This document shows, one piece after another, positions 52,140-64,000 of a stretch of DNA of 64,000 nt. Location: the NCBI RefSeq assembly GCF_964355755.1, contig NC_092671.1, positions 67,001 through 131,000 of the forward strand, in the 5' to 3' direction. The translations under genes were made by a program, and so were the position numbers. The notes beneath the pieces are model-generated. The model was not told where the DNA came from and made no database searches. It worked only from the letters and a program-made list of their open reading frames with translations. Position 1 is the first letter of the stretch, and every line of letters begins with the position of its first letter. The DNA is from Antedon mediterranea. Lineage: Eukaryota > Echinodermata > Crinoidea > Comatulida > Antedonidae.

Positions 52140-52925
52140 GCATCAGTATACACAGTATGAACATTTTGTTCACGATACACCGCAGTAGAATACCGTTTTA
52201 ATACCCTTATGAGCAAGTGTAAGCGTATAGAATTAGGCCAACTTAATAGATAAAAATAATTTGCCTGCTGGTTAGGTAGAATTGGCCATAACATAAGGTT
52301 AGGCCTATTTACTAGCACTGTTGCTGTTGATCTCTAGTTTAAAAATGGAACTTCATGAAAAAGTACGATCCCCTCTGGCTATGGGCTTGTAATGTGAATA
52401 TCAGATTATGCTAAACCAAGAAATAGGTCTTACAACATGTAAATGAAGAGGTTTTAGCACACAAAGCAACACCTTTAATATTGTTCCTTATTTTTAAAAC
52501 ATTTTTTCCTCGTAATGTCTCACTTAAAAAGTAAAACCTTTTTTTTCTTTTTTTTTAAAATGGCATTGTTAACTCCTTTAACCATAGATGATCATGCGAT
52601 AAAGATGAACGACCTATTGCGGAAAATCAACCAATTACCATACCTTACCATACGTAATATGATTCTGGTATTATGATACTATTACATAAAATATTGCTTA
52701 ATTACCCTAAATTTGTAATCCACATAATCGCTAATATAATATGGATATGATGCATGGTATTTTATTGTTTACTCTGAAATGTTCCTAATTGTTTTGTAGT
52801 TTGCTATTTTCGAATTGGTTTGAAAGAATTTAAAATCCATTGATATGTTTGATGTTGATTGCAATAAAATTATTTGAATTTGAAATACTATAATATTAAC
52901 TATTTGTGTGGATTGCGAATACATT
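52140..52925. other. Gene-free AT-rich DNA with a probable LINE tail
   Basis: Near 52859-52890 (gcaataaaattatttgaatttgaaata) the plus strand resembles the 3' end of a LINE with TTTGAA repeats. Nothing else recognised. Confidence 0.35.
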
Positions 52926-52926
52926 T

Positions 52927-53496
52927 CTTTTTTTTTTCTCTTTCGTGGGGCCAACCCACTTTTATTTCATTCTTCATATTACACATTGTAGTTATATATA
53001 GAAATTTTATAAAATGTCATTAAAAAAAAGTTTTAAATATATATATATATATAAGTAAAAATTAAAATAATAATGAAACAATTAAAAAATAATACATGTA
53101 ATTTTAAGAAATACAAGTTAATAATTTTCTTTTTACGTTACCCCATTTCTTTTTTGCCTTGTTGATGTTACAAGCATATTGATTCTGTATAAGATTTTTT
53201 AGCTCAAATCGGAACAAGTTCCAAACGACTTTTGATCTAATTTTTGAATGCTTTTCTAATGATTTAATAAAGTTTGTTTTATAAGTACAAAAAGTAAACA
53301 ATGATAATAATTCATTGACATTTTCACTTTTTGTTCCAATAACAATGTCTAGCCACTCATGTACGGTTTCTTCAAGTGTAGGCCTATAGCATTTTAGAAT
53401 CATGTTGTTGAATTTTGTCCATACTTTTTGGATACTTTTACATTTCAAAAGCATGTGCTTGTCTGTCTCAATTTCGTTTTGAATAGATTTCAACAA
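52927..53496 (-). mobile_element. L1/Tx1-like LINE 3' end
   Basis: The 130-codon frame 53496-53104 reads ETDKHMLLKCKSIQKVWTKF near its start, the zinc-knuckle (E.D.HLL..C..) found after the RT in L1/Tx1-type elements, and then a tail rich in Lys and Trp. Downstream on the same strand an AT-rich 3' UTR ends in aataaaagtgggttggcccc and an A-rich run (52927-52940). 5'-truncated copy. Confidence 0.65.
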
Positions 53497-54002
53497 TTAA
53501 ACTGTCAGCAAAATCCAATTGTTAAGGTATTGATTATAATGATGAGTGAGATACTATTTACGAATAAATTATTAATAATTCGCTATAATCTTTTACTATG
53601 GGAGTGCATGTAAGGTCCATTGGGTTTCAATTTCTATATGTGAATTGTAAATAGTTGACTGCGTCTAGTGAAGCGCAATAAGCTACTCTTAAGGTGTAAA
53701 TTATACAATATCATTGTAAAAGAAATTCATTTAGGGTTTCAATTTAGACTTTAACGAGTGGATGTTCACAGCATTAAAAAAACACATATTGCAAATTATT
53801 CCATAACAATGCTCGTTTCTAGATAATTAGACGGAGCGCAAGAAACGTATTATAAACATGTAACAACGAATGTAACTAGGATCAATATTTTGTAATTTGT
53901 TTATTTTATAACTTTTTTTATTAGTTGTGAAATAATTTAGAATAGTGTTAGAACAGTGTTTATATTTCATCTTGCATATTATTATTATTATTATACATGG
54001 AT

Positions 54003-54420
54003 ACGTAAAGATAGTTAAAGAGAAAATACGAATCAAATTATACAAGGCATATGTAAGACTGGCTTTGATGTACAATACACATGGGGGACTTACAAAGGAT
54101 GACGAAACAAAACTAGATACAATTCACAACAGAATCAGATACCCCCACAAAATCTCAAACTAAACCTTTACAAAAGGCTCAACGCGACACCGATGTCCTT
54201 ATATGTATTATAAGCTAGATGGGGACTATTTGACGTATATTAAGGCAAAATAAGCCAACACCTACAAACACAGAAGTCGACTTATACTCTAGTAGTTAGT
54301 AACACTAAAATAACCAAATTCAGAGGGAGACCAGTGTGCACTTTACCAATAACATTGAAAATGGACTTGAAAGCACTAATATTATTAGATCCAACTACAA
54401 CCACACTAACGACAAAATAC
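54003..54420 (+). pseudogene. LINE C-terminal fragment beside the 44-bp array
   Basis: The reading KEKIRIKLYKAYVRLALMYN, then GLTKDDETKLDTIHNRIR, then in another frame FRGRPVCTLPITLKMDLKAL resembles the C-terminal part of a non-LTR retrotransposon protein (KLYKAYVRP.L.YN, RGRP..TLP..L..DL). Frameshifted and dead. The array starts within its last codons. Confidence 0.65.
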
Positions 54421-55303
54421 AACAGACATACAGACAATAAAGACCATAGCATCTGACAGAATACAACAGACATACAGAATATAAAGACCATAGCATCTGA
54501 CAAAATACAACAGACATACAGAAAATAAAGACCATAGCATCTGACAAAATACAACAGACATACAGAAAATAAAGACCATAACATCTGACAGAATACAACA
54601 GACATACAGAAAATAAAGACCATAGCATCTTGACAGAATACAACAGACATACAGAAAATAAAGACCATAGCATCTGACAGAATACAACAGACATACAGAA
54701 AATAAAGACCATAGCATCTGACAGAATACAACAGACATACAGAAATAAAGACCATAGCATCTGACAAAATACAACAGACATACAGAAAATAAAGACCATA
54801 GCATCTGACAGAATACAACAGACATACAGAAAATAAAGACCATAGCATCTGACAGAATACAACAGACATACAGAAAATAAAGACCATAGCATCTGACAAA
54901 ATACAACAGACATACAGAAAATAAAGACCATAGCATCTGACAAAATACAACAGACATACAGAAAATAAAGACCATAGCATCTGACAGAATACAACAGACA
55001 TACAAAAAATAAAGACCATAGCATCTGACAGAATACAACAGACATACAGAAAATAAAGACCATAGCATCTGACAACATACAACAGACATACAGAAAATAA
55101 AGACCATAGCATCTGACAGAATACAACAGACATACAGGAAATAAAGACCATAGCGTCTGACAGAATACAACAGACATACAGAAAATAAAAACCATAGCAT
55201 CTGACAAAATACAACAGACATACAGAAAATAAAGACCATATCATCTGACAGAATACAACAGACATACAGAAAATAAAGACCATAGCATCTGATAGAATAC
55301 TTT
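54405..55303. repeat. 44-bp minisatellite derived from LINE coding sequence, ~20 copies
   Basis: Unit ataaagaccatagcatctga + cagaatacaacagacataca + gaaa, spaced 44 bp and very uniform. Because 44 is not a multiple of 3 and the unit has no minus-strand stop in any frame, all three minus frames stay open for 270-344 codons. These are artefacts. Flanking plus-strand sequence on both sides is LINE-like (see the fragment at 54003). Confidence 0.93.
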
Positions 55304-55395
55304 GGAGAAACTTCACAATAAGAAAATAAGGAGAGCGGCCAAAACGGAGAATGGAGTTAAATAAAATGGATGAATATTATTATTATGATCAACGT
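55304..55395 (+). pseudogene. LINE end after the array
   Basis: The last array unit runs into KTIASDRILWRNFTIRK on the plus strand, like the LA.DR..WR.L ending of LINE proteins, followed by aataaaatggatgaatatta and an ATT-repeat tail. Confidence 0.5.
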
Positions 55396-58300
55396 GTCCA
55401 TAGATCTAAAATCTTTCTTTGAACGTTCATTTTCAACCACCAAATTGAGATTATAGTAACCAATTACCGGACATGCACTGCCTTTTTAAAGTAATTGTTG
55501 CTTCTGCAAAATAAATTTGGGAACTTAAATTTACATATAAGTCCATTAGCAAGTTGATCTTTAACATGAAATTATTATAAAATACGTAATGGAAATCACT
55601 GCCAGAGTGAACAAATACCAGAGTTAGGTTATTTGGGTGTATGATGTGGAAATCATATAGTAGTTCTTAAACTGAGTCAAGTAATACACATTGTTAGCCA
55701 TTTAAGAATAATTGTTAAAGGTGTATTGGTTTCATTGTAATGAACTATGACATTATTAGGCATACCTTTTATTTTATTGTTTTATGAACGTTTCGATCTT
55801 TATTGGACAATTATCAGAGATGCCACAGCCAGATATTAATAAATAAAAGTTGTTTCAGGAAAAATGTTTTTCCCTGATTTTATACGTTCCTCTTGACAAT
55901 AACCAGTTTAAGAGCATGCATAAAGCACTACGCAAAATATGTTTTACTGTCCGTGACAAATGTATAGCCGTATTGACCAGAGGCATACATACAGAGTTAC
56001 GACATTGGGTTAGATCACATTTTTGATCACAGAGAATAATTAGTACATTAATTTACCATAATTATCTATACAACAATTCCTGATCTCACAATCAAACATA
56101 CGTACAGGTATCAGTGACCATTCTCCTATCTAGTCTTAAGATCAAGCTAAATTTAGGTATGAAACATTAAAGGTGTTAGTTAGGGAAAGGAAGACTTTCC
56201 ACATGTTGAAGGACTTATTACTAATGGGATCGTATACTCTATTCAATTAATTCAATCTTTTGATTTAATGTTATTTTATTAGAGTATCCTTAATTGATAC
56301 GTTTATGAGAATGTGGAATGTATTTTGTCTATACATTTGGTGTAAATAAAGATGTAAAATTAATGTGTGTACATTAATAATGTTTCTGTATTGAGGTCGG
56401 TTATGTGAAGACAATTTTTGTTGTATTATTCATAATCCGAATGTCAGTATTATGAATACGAATGAAAAAGTCAAAATGCCTTTTGGCAAATTCTACAATC
56501 ATAATAATATACCAAATATGAATACGTATAAACCTTTCGGATACATTATAGCGGCGGCGGTACCTTACAGACGAATACGATTCATACATCCACATCAGTT
56601 AAATAGTGCGTGCTTATCTCTATTATGTATGTGTATCGTCACTACAGTGCTGATCGTTGACTTCTTGTTCAATAGAATTGAATAATATTAAATGATTTCC
56701 ATAATATGCTTCTCAACTGATAATAATAAATACAATGTTTGTGTGACGAACAACAGTTGGGGAATCTCTTTCATTAATCATGCGTTTTAATTAAAGAAGA
56801 TAATTTATAAAAATACTCAGATTTAAATTGAATAAATGACTGAAACAGTTACTCATATTAAACTAAAATAGTTGTGAAAGACACAAAAAGTAATACTTAG
56901 TTTACAAATAAATATATTCAGTTTATTTCGCTATTATTGTTTGTAATTATTAAACCGTATTTTTTTTTAAATTATACTTTTACTGAAATAATAACGAGTA
57001 CAGACGCAATACATTCGTGGTCACATGTATGGCAATTCCTCAGTGGATAAAGTAAAACGCAAATGTATCAAATAATCGCATTGTGCAACCTAATTATATG
57101 TGTATTCTCTATCGAACTTAAAATTGTATAATTTAACATTTAAAAGAACGCAAGTAAAATACAACTAAAAATATATATAACAAATTGTACACAATTGTCA
57201 GTCCTGTATCATTATCCTTAAAGATTAAATCGACTTGAAAAATAATATATATTTATTCGGGAACTAAATTAAAGTTATATCTATCTATTAATTTTAGTTA
57301 TTTATATTTAATATTTTGTTTGCTACTGTGTTTATTGGATGTCCTTTACAAATTACAACCTCTATAATAATTTTACGATAAGTTGTGCCGTTGTTGATGG
57401 TTTTCTGAATAAAAATGCAATTAAACAACTGACCCACAATTATTTGTTATTAAGTAACTGTCACGCATCATTTGCTTAATAGTTTTATAAATTTATCAAC
57501 ACCATAAACCTGCCACTCAATTGTCATAAATACATAATTATACTCAATACTGTACGTATCTGTGTCGAGTATGGTGCTATAAAAACACACATTTTCAAAA
57601 TTAACGTGGTTGTTAAAATATTCAGTATTCACATATTAGTAATGCATTCTGATAAGCAATAGAAAGTTAATTTGATAAGAATTGTATTGTTGTTAGTTTC
57701 TCTATGGATTTCATTAGTGGGTCTAATGGCAGTATTCTTGTGAGAATGTCGCAATATTGTTATTCGTAGTGAATAATCTAGAAAGCTTTATATTATTATA
57801 TCATAATGGTTCTTTCATTTAAAATGACAGGTGAAACGATGTATGAATGTAGATCGGTATAGAGTAACGTGACCATAATTTGAAAACTATAATGGAATTT
57901 CAATTTCTATGTATTTTAATGTACTGTACAATTAATATACCATGAAACAGTGATTGATTATTTTAAATCATCTTCGGTGTGGTTAGGAAATTTATTTTCA
58001 AGCTATTAGTTCCAAGACCATATCCCATTGTTATGAAAATGGAGACGGTTCTCGAACAGCCATCCTGCTCGTGGACAGAGTTACGCTTTTATGTCACCCC
58101 TCCTCCCTTTCGTCCAAAAAATGCGATTTTTTATATTTCTAGCTAATTCTTTATTTTCGTGAATTTTTTGAGAAAATAATTATTATGAATTGTGTGATTT
58201 TCAACATACAGAGGATACACACATTATAATGTGAGGGAGTGCCTGAGTCAGTAATTCATGACAGTCAAAAATAGCTTAGAGTACTAATTTTATTATTAAT

Positions 58301-60400
58301 ATATTGAATATCAAAAATTGTAAAAACATACAACCACGCTATGATGATGAAAGCGTTATAAAATGAATGGAAGATTCCACTCCCTCGAGGAACACTCCTC
58401 CTTTGTAACCGACTGGCTAACATTCATTTTTCTGTCGTTACAATGACAGGTTACAGTATATATTCTCATAAAAATACGTCGTTTTATTAATGTAAAGAAG
58501 ACCTGGCAATATTTTATAGGGAAATATTTAATTCGAAATTAAATGTAATATACAATAAAACTAAGTCTTTAAAGGTAAGAAATTCTTATTAGTACCGTAT
58601 AAAATCTTTATACAGTTGTTAATTGTTATGCTGTTTCCGCGTAATTACTTTGCACATAAGGCCTAATATAGAAAATTTTGATCAGCATGATGGCCAATGT
58701 TTTAAGCATTCGATGTGCATGCTTAAAACACCATAGTGGTTAAAGTATTAAGTGATTTAATGTATTTTGTTCTGATAGAGTTCATTTGCAATAATTTAGA
58801 CAAAAGTTATTGAATATTATTACATTTTCTGAACGATGTATAGGCTATATAATGTCATGAGTGAATTCTTGCGAAGAACACCCGGTTCTCTGTACTTTAT
58901 CCCCACTGTCATTATCTGTCCGGTAGTCAGATTCTGCATAATACGTTGCCATGTATCGAGTGACGAGTGGCGCATTACATGTGATATATGTGACTTTGTA
59001 TTATACAATGTGCCATGATACTGGACAGATTATATATCAATTAGAAGAATCGCCTACTTCAATGTGTGGATATCTCAGTGGTTGTTGTTTGTTGGTTTCT
59101 TAAAATATATTAGAATATTAATAATCATTAATATCATGATGAATTCAAAGATATTTTATTCTTAATCATAAAATCATCAAAAACCAATAAAATGATGAAT
59201 GAAATGTATGTGTGTCATTAAACTGCTGCTGCTCTGGTGAATGTAGGTGTATCGATTGTGTTGATTTAAACCATGTAGTACATTTTCTTGTTACTATAGT
59301 AATTACCGTTATTGTGTTTTTTATAATAATACTTCGTGTGCTTTTTTATTTTTTGTTTTGTTTTGTTTCTTATCAAATCTTAATCCAAAATATTCTTTCT
59401 GAACTAATTGTTTTCTATTTCAACCTGGTTATATATAACAGGTCCTGACATTATTTTATAGAATTTAATGTTCTAGAAATAGAATGTGTATATGGCACGT
59501 CATTGTGAGAGAGTCTAACAAATACGCATATATACAGTATTCCTACCCTAGATTTATAAAGTGCTTTATGTTGTGAAACCTCTTTAAGCGCTGATCATAC
59601 AGTAGAAATTAAAGGGAAAAAATAATCCAAACTGAAGTATGGGGATACTACGCCCTTGTCGGTAACCAGGGCTCGGTCTAAATTAAACCCTGACGATGAC
59701 CAGTCGTGGCTCGGCCGCCTTCTACCCTAGTAAAGAAACTGAAACCTGAATATGTTTATACTGTATTCTTAAGTTAGGGAAGACAGAAAATTTGTTTCCC
59801 TGTTCACACTTATAAATATCGTACTGTGATTTATGTATTATATTTTCTTGTGTATCTTTTAAATAAATAATGGGGGCATGAGCTTACTAATACCTCCATT
59901 CGGTCCGGGTTTTATGTTCAAAATAACGTTCTGTAGTTGCAAAGAAATTTGTCTAAAATAAAGTTCGTACACATTTGACGTTCTCATATAGACTAATGGA
60001 TAAAAGGGAATTAAAAGGTAACCCAGCTCGAACGGCGCTAGTATCGGACTTGCGGGTTAGTGCTATATTCTTTAATGGGAATTTACTGTCTGTTTATGTG
60101 TATAAAATTTTCTGTAAAATTGCAGCATCTCATTTCTTTTGTTACACAAAGTAAATTGCTTAACAAAATTGATTTTACCAAAACCCCTAAACGTATACTT
60201 CCCGTGTTGATGTAATATCCGAGAATCAATGTCATAGAACCCGTAATATAATGTATAGCTTTTATTTGAGTAATTGCTGTTTTTACTCCTTCAAGGTTCT
60301 ATGTGTCACTATATTAAAAAACATTATTAAAGTGTACCGCTTTAAGTTTTGTCAGTAACAAGAACACTGTTGCACGTCTCAATATGAAATGAAAACTGTA
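55396..60400. other. Gene-free AT-rich DNA (~5 kb)
   Basis: No conserved exon or array recognised. Small items: an 11-bp-stem hairpin (gttttaagcat / atgcttaaaac) at about 58694-58724; a GC-richer 35-codon frame from an ATG near 58038 (METVLEQPSCSWTEL); and a GC-rich patch at 59640-59740 (gggctcggtctaaattaaac). None is assigned. Confidence 0.4.
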
Positions 60401-60409
60401 GTTAGACGG

Positions 60410-63200
60410 ATGCACAAGCGAAAAATGAAAAATGCGGAACTGCAGACGGACGTTAAGCGTTAGATAAAATCTGCGGTACTGCAGACGAATGTATAAGCTT
60501 TAAAATGAAATATGCGAGACTGCAGACGGCTGTTAAGCGTTAAAATGAAATATAGGAGACTGCAGACGGACGTTAAGCGTTAAAATGAAATCTGCGGAAC
60601 TGCAGACGGACGTTAAGCGTTAAAATGAAATCTGCGGAACTGCAGACGCACGTTAAGCGTTAAAATGAAATATGCGGGACTGCAGACGGACGTTAAGCGT
60701 TAAAATGAAATCTGTGGGACTGCAGACGGACGTTTAGCGTAAAGCTTGGTTCCCACTAGAACGTAACGCAAGGACGTAAACGCAACGCAAGCATTTTAAC
60801 CAATAACAAGCGAAGTTATAGACAGTTAGCAATCACAAGCGAATAAGCCATCGCTTGTGATTGGTCAATTCACTTGCGTTGCGTTACGTCCTTGTGTTGC
60901 GTCGCTAGTGGGAACCACGCTTTAAAATGAATTCTGCGGGACTGCAGACGGACGTTAAGCGTTAAAATGAAATCTGCGGTACTGCAGACGGACGTTAAGC
61001 GTTAAAATGAAATCTGCGAGACTGCAGACGGACGTTAAGCGTTAAATAAAATCTGCGGTACTGCACACGGATATATAAGCGTTAAAATGAAATATGCGAG
61101 ACTGCAGACGGACGTTAAGCGTTAAAATGAAATCTGCGGGACTGCAGACGGACGTTAAGCGTTAAAATGAAATCTGCGGAACTGCAGACGGACGTTAAGC
61201 GTTAAAATGAAATCTGCGGAACTGCAGACGGACGTTAAGCGTTAAAATGAAATCTGCGGGACTGCAGACAGACGTTAAGCATTAACATGAAACCTGCGGG
61301 ACTGCAGACGGACGTTAAGCGTTAAAATAAAATCTGTGGAACTGCAGACGGACGTTAAGCGTTAAAATGAAATCTGCGGAACTGCAGACGGACGTTAAGC
61401 GTTAAATAAAATCTGCGGTACTGCAGACGGGTGTATAAGCGTTAAAATGAAATATAGGAGACTGCAGACGGACGTTAAGCGTTAAAATAAAATCTGCGGG
61501 ACTGCAGACGGACGTTAAGCATTAAAATGAAATCTGCGGAACTGCAGACGGACGTTAAGCGTTAAAATGAAATCTGCGGAACTGCAGACGGACGTTAAGC
61601 GTTAGAATGAAATCTGCGGGACTGCAGACAGACGTTAAGCACTAACATGAAACCTGCGGAACTGCAGACGGACGTTAAGCGTTAAAATGAAATCTGCGGA
61701 ACTGCAGACGGACGTTAAGCGTTAAATAAAATCTGCGGTACTGCAGACGGATGTATAAGCGTTAAAATGAAATATGCGAGACTGCAGACGGACGTTAAGC
61801 GTTAAATAAAATCTGCGGTACTGCAGACGGATGTATAAGCGTTAAAATGAAATATGCGAGACTGCAGACGGACGTTAAGCGTTAAAATGAAATATAGGAG
61901 ACTGCAGACGGACGTTAAGCGTTAAAATGAAATCTGCAGGACTGCAGACGGACGTTAAGCGTTAAAATGAAATCTGCGGAACTGCAGACGGACGTTAAGC
62001 GTTAAAATGAAATCTGCGGGACTGCAGACGGACGTTAAGCATTAACATGAAACCTGCGGGACTGCAGACGGGCGTTAAGCGTTAAAATGAAATCTGCGGA
62101 ACTGCAGACGGACGTTAAGCGTTAAAATGAAATCTGGGGAACTGCAGACGGACGTTAAGCGTTAAATAAAATCTGCGGTACTTCAGACGGATGTATAAGC
62201 GTTAAAATGAAATATGCGAGACTGCAGACGGACGTTAAGCGTTAAATAAAATCTGCGGTACTGCAAACGGATGTATAAGCGTTAAAATGAAATCTGTTAA
62301 GCGTTAAAATGAAATCTGCGGAACTGCAGACGGACGTTAAGCGTTAAATAAAATCTGCGGTACTGCAGACGGATGTATAAGCGTTAAAATGAAATATGCG
62401 AGACTGCAGACGGACGTTAAGCGTTAAAATGAAATATAGGAGACTGCAGACGGACGTTAAGCGTTAAAATGAAATCTGCGGAACTGCAGACGGACGTTAA
62501 GCGTTAAAATGAAATCTGCGGGACTACAGACGGACGTTAAGCATTAACATGAAACCTGCGGGACTGCAGACGGACATTAAGCGTTAAAATGAAATCTGCG
62601 GAACTGCAGACGGACGTTAAGCGTTAAAATGAAATCTGCGGAACTGCAGACGGACGTTAAGCGTTAAATAAAATCTGCGGTACTGCAGACGGATGTATAA
62701 GCGTTAAAATGAAATATGCGAGACTGCAGACGGACGTTAAGCGTTAAATAAAATCTGCGGTACTGCAGACGGATGTATAAGCGTTAAAATGAAATCTGTT
62801 AAGCGTTAAATAAAATCTGCGGTACTGCAGACGGATGTATAAGCGTTAAAATGAAATATGCGCGACTGCAGACGGACGTTAAGCGTTAAAATGAAATATA
62901 GGAGACTGCAGACGGACGTTAAGCGTTAAAATGAAATCTGCGGGACTGCAGACGGACGTTAAGCGTTAAAATAAAATCTGCGGTACTGCAGACGGACGTT
63001 AAGCGTTAAAATGAAATCTGCGGGACTGTAGACGGACGTTAAGCGTTAAAATGAAATCTGCGGGACTGCAGACGGACGTTAAGCGTTAAAATGAAATCTG
63101 CGAGACTGCAGACGGACGTTAAGCGTTAAAATGAAATCTGCGGGACTGCAGACGGACGTTAAGCGTTAAAATGAAATCTGCGAGACTGCAGACGGACGCA
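60410..63200. repeat. 40-bp minisatellite, ~65 copies with higher-order variants
   Basis: Unit gcggaactgcagacggacgt + taagcgttaaaatgaaatct, spaced 40 bp. A variant pair (gttaaataaaatctgcggta...gatgtataagc, then ...atatgcgag) recurs at 61041, 61401, 61721, 61801, 62161, 62241, 62341, 62661 and 62741. A truncated 20-bp unit (aaatctgttaagc) at about 62290 and 62790 marks a repeated block of 500 bp. Nearly every unit has a CTGCAG site. Confidence 0.97.
60741..60923. mobile_element. MITE inserted in the 40-bp array
   Basis: 183 bp with inverted ends: aaagcttggttcccactag at the left, the complement of ctagtgggaaccacgcttt at the right, and inner acgtaacgcaaggacgt / acttgcgttgcgttacgtcc. Array units resume on both sides. 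A TA target duplication is plausible (gcg-ta left, ta-aaatg right) but not certain. Confidence 0.85.
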
Positions 63201-64000
63201 CTATATAAGCGTAAAACGTACACAATTAAGTGTTGTTTTTTAAATACCAGAATAATACAGTATTTTTAATACAACCCAGTATTTTAGATTCCATGGACGA
63301 GACACTCTACTCTTTTATTAAACTAAACTATAATCAATGAGTTTAAACATTTGCTACTTTAAATTGTTATTATTTTTGACATGATAAAGTTTATTTATCT
63401 GCATAGCACTGAATTGTGACAATCACAGCCATTTAACCATTTATTTGTATCAAGACACTATGTGAAATGGCACGTTCTTTAGCACGTTAATAAACTAAAA
63501 TGAATTATAACTTCTTCTGTCTCAGACTGTTTCGTTTTATTTTGAAACCATAGAAAGATATATCGGTTCCTTTTCATCTTTATTTTGTACAAAAAATATT
63601 CGTTTTCTTTATAAAACAACTAAACTAAAATGACAGTAACTTTTAACTCACTAATGTAAATCTCTTTTGATATCCATTACTTTTAATATTTTGTAACTCG
63701 AAGTAATTCTTAATTGATCTTTTTTCTGTTGGAATAATTAAACTAGATACATAATAATAATAATTCTGTATAATTATATTTGTCACATCTTATTTTATTA
63801 TCTTACGCACATTCAATTAAAGGAATGCGATATAAATGTGTTTTTACGCCGAAATTGTGTTACTGTATTCGAGAACCATCACGACATGGTGGTACGCGAG
63901 TACATACTTACAGTAGTAAGATCAATTGATTTCAAAGTAATTTTACGTTGAATTAACCACCTCATTTAGAAAGCACGTTTTGTCAATAACATTCAGATTC
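63201..64000. other. Gene-free AT-rich DNA at the right edge
   Basis: No exon, array or transposon recognised. Confidence 0.4.

Noticed and set aside
52769-52954. 61-codon minus-strand frame near 52.8 kb
   Set aside because: Lies across two LINE tail regions; no protein features.
54282-55316. Three overlapping minus-strand frames of 270-344 codons
   Set aside because: They are produced by a 44-bp repeat with no minus-strand stop; 44 is not a multiple of 3, so all three frames show the same peptide phases. No start context or flanking domain.
56452-56685. 77-codon frame with a hydrophobic C-terminus
   Set aside because: Composition is that of AT-rich non-coding DNA, with no homologue that I recognise and no splice or promoter context.
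59212-59448. Cysteine-rich, then very hydrophobic 78-codon frame
   Set aside because: It does not begin with ATG, and the hydrophobic run simply reflects T-rich DNA.

Overview
The window is eukaryotic nuclear DNA, AT-rich and intron-rich. Three conserved animal genes can be reconstructed exon by exon: HIBADH, LNPK and ILF2. A fourth coding region encodes a P2X7-type cytoplasmic zinc domain. The many aggcctaggcc-type stretches, the mix of CR1/Jockey-like LINEs, tRNA-derived SINEs and short inverted-repeat elements, and the close similarity of all three genes to vertebrate proteins suggest an invertebrate deuterostome. An echinoderm is the best guess, but this is an inference from composition, not a proof.

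Layout. 1-2300: an inverted-repeat arm, then gene-free DNA. 2356-7853 (-): HIBADH in eight coding exons, one of only 17 nt, with a 2.2 kb inverted-repeat element carrying a 75-bp minisatellite in intron 1. 7854-11480: the HIBADH 5' flank and a dense cluster of short repeats, including the partner arm of the repeat at position 1, so HIBADH lies inside a ~10 kb inverted-repeat bracket. 11620-16975 (+): LNPK (lunapark) in nine coding exons, with another inverted-repeat element in intron 1. 17560-22480: a 37/43-bp minisatellite split by a 5'-truncated CR1-like LINE. 22500-27340: C-rich repeats, a second LINE with its 3' stem-loop and TGAAT tail, a short inverted-repeat element with a 9-bp target duplication and a 22-bp internal array, then G-rich repeats. 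27679-33223 (+): ILF2 (NF45) in eleven coding exons, beginning with a 5-nt coding exon, with palindromes and SINE/LINE remnants in its introns.

33224-64000 holds no further conserved multi-exon gene that I can recognise, apart from the P2X7-like locus at about 49.0-52.1 kb. The rest is tandem arrays (132-bp higher-order, 64, 45, 44 and 40 bp), MITEs, LINE fragments and plain AT-rich DNA.

The three main genes are unrelated housekeeping functions: mitochondrial valine catabolism, ER three-way junctions, and an RNA-binding NF90 partner. No operon-like logic links them. The most interesting structure is the two-way traffic between transposable elements and minisatellites. Three arrays are interrupted by a LINE, a SINE and a MITE, and three other arrays have grown inside transposable elements. 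The second point of interest is the pair of convergent gene copies around 49-52 kb with shared 5' ends and different 3' ends.
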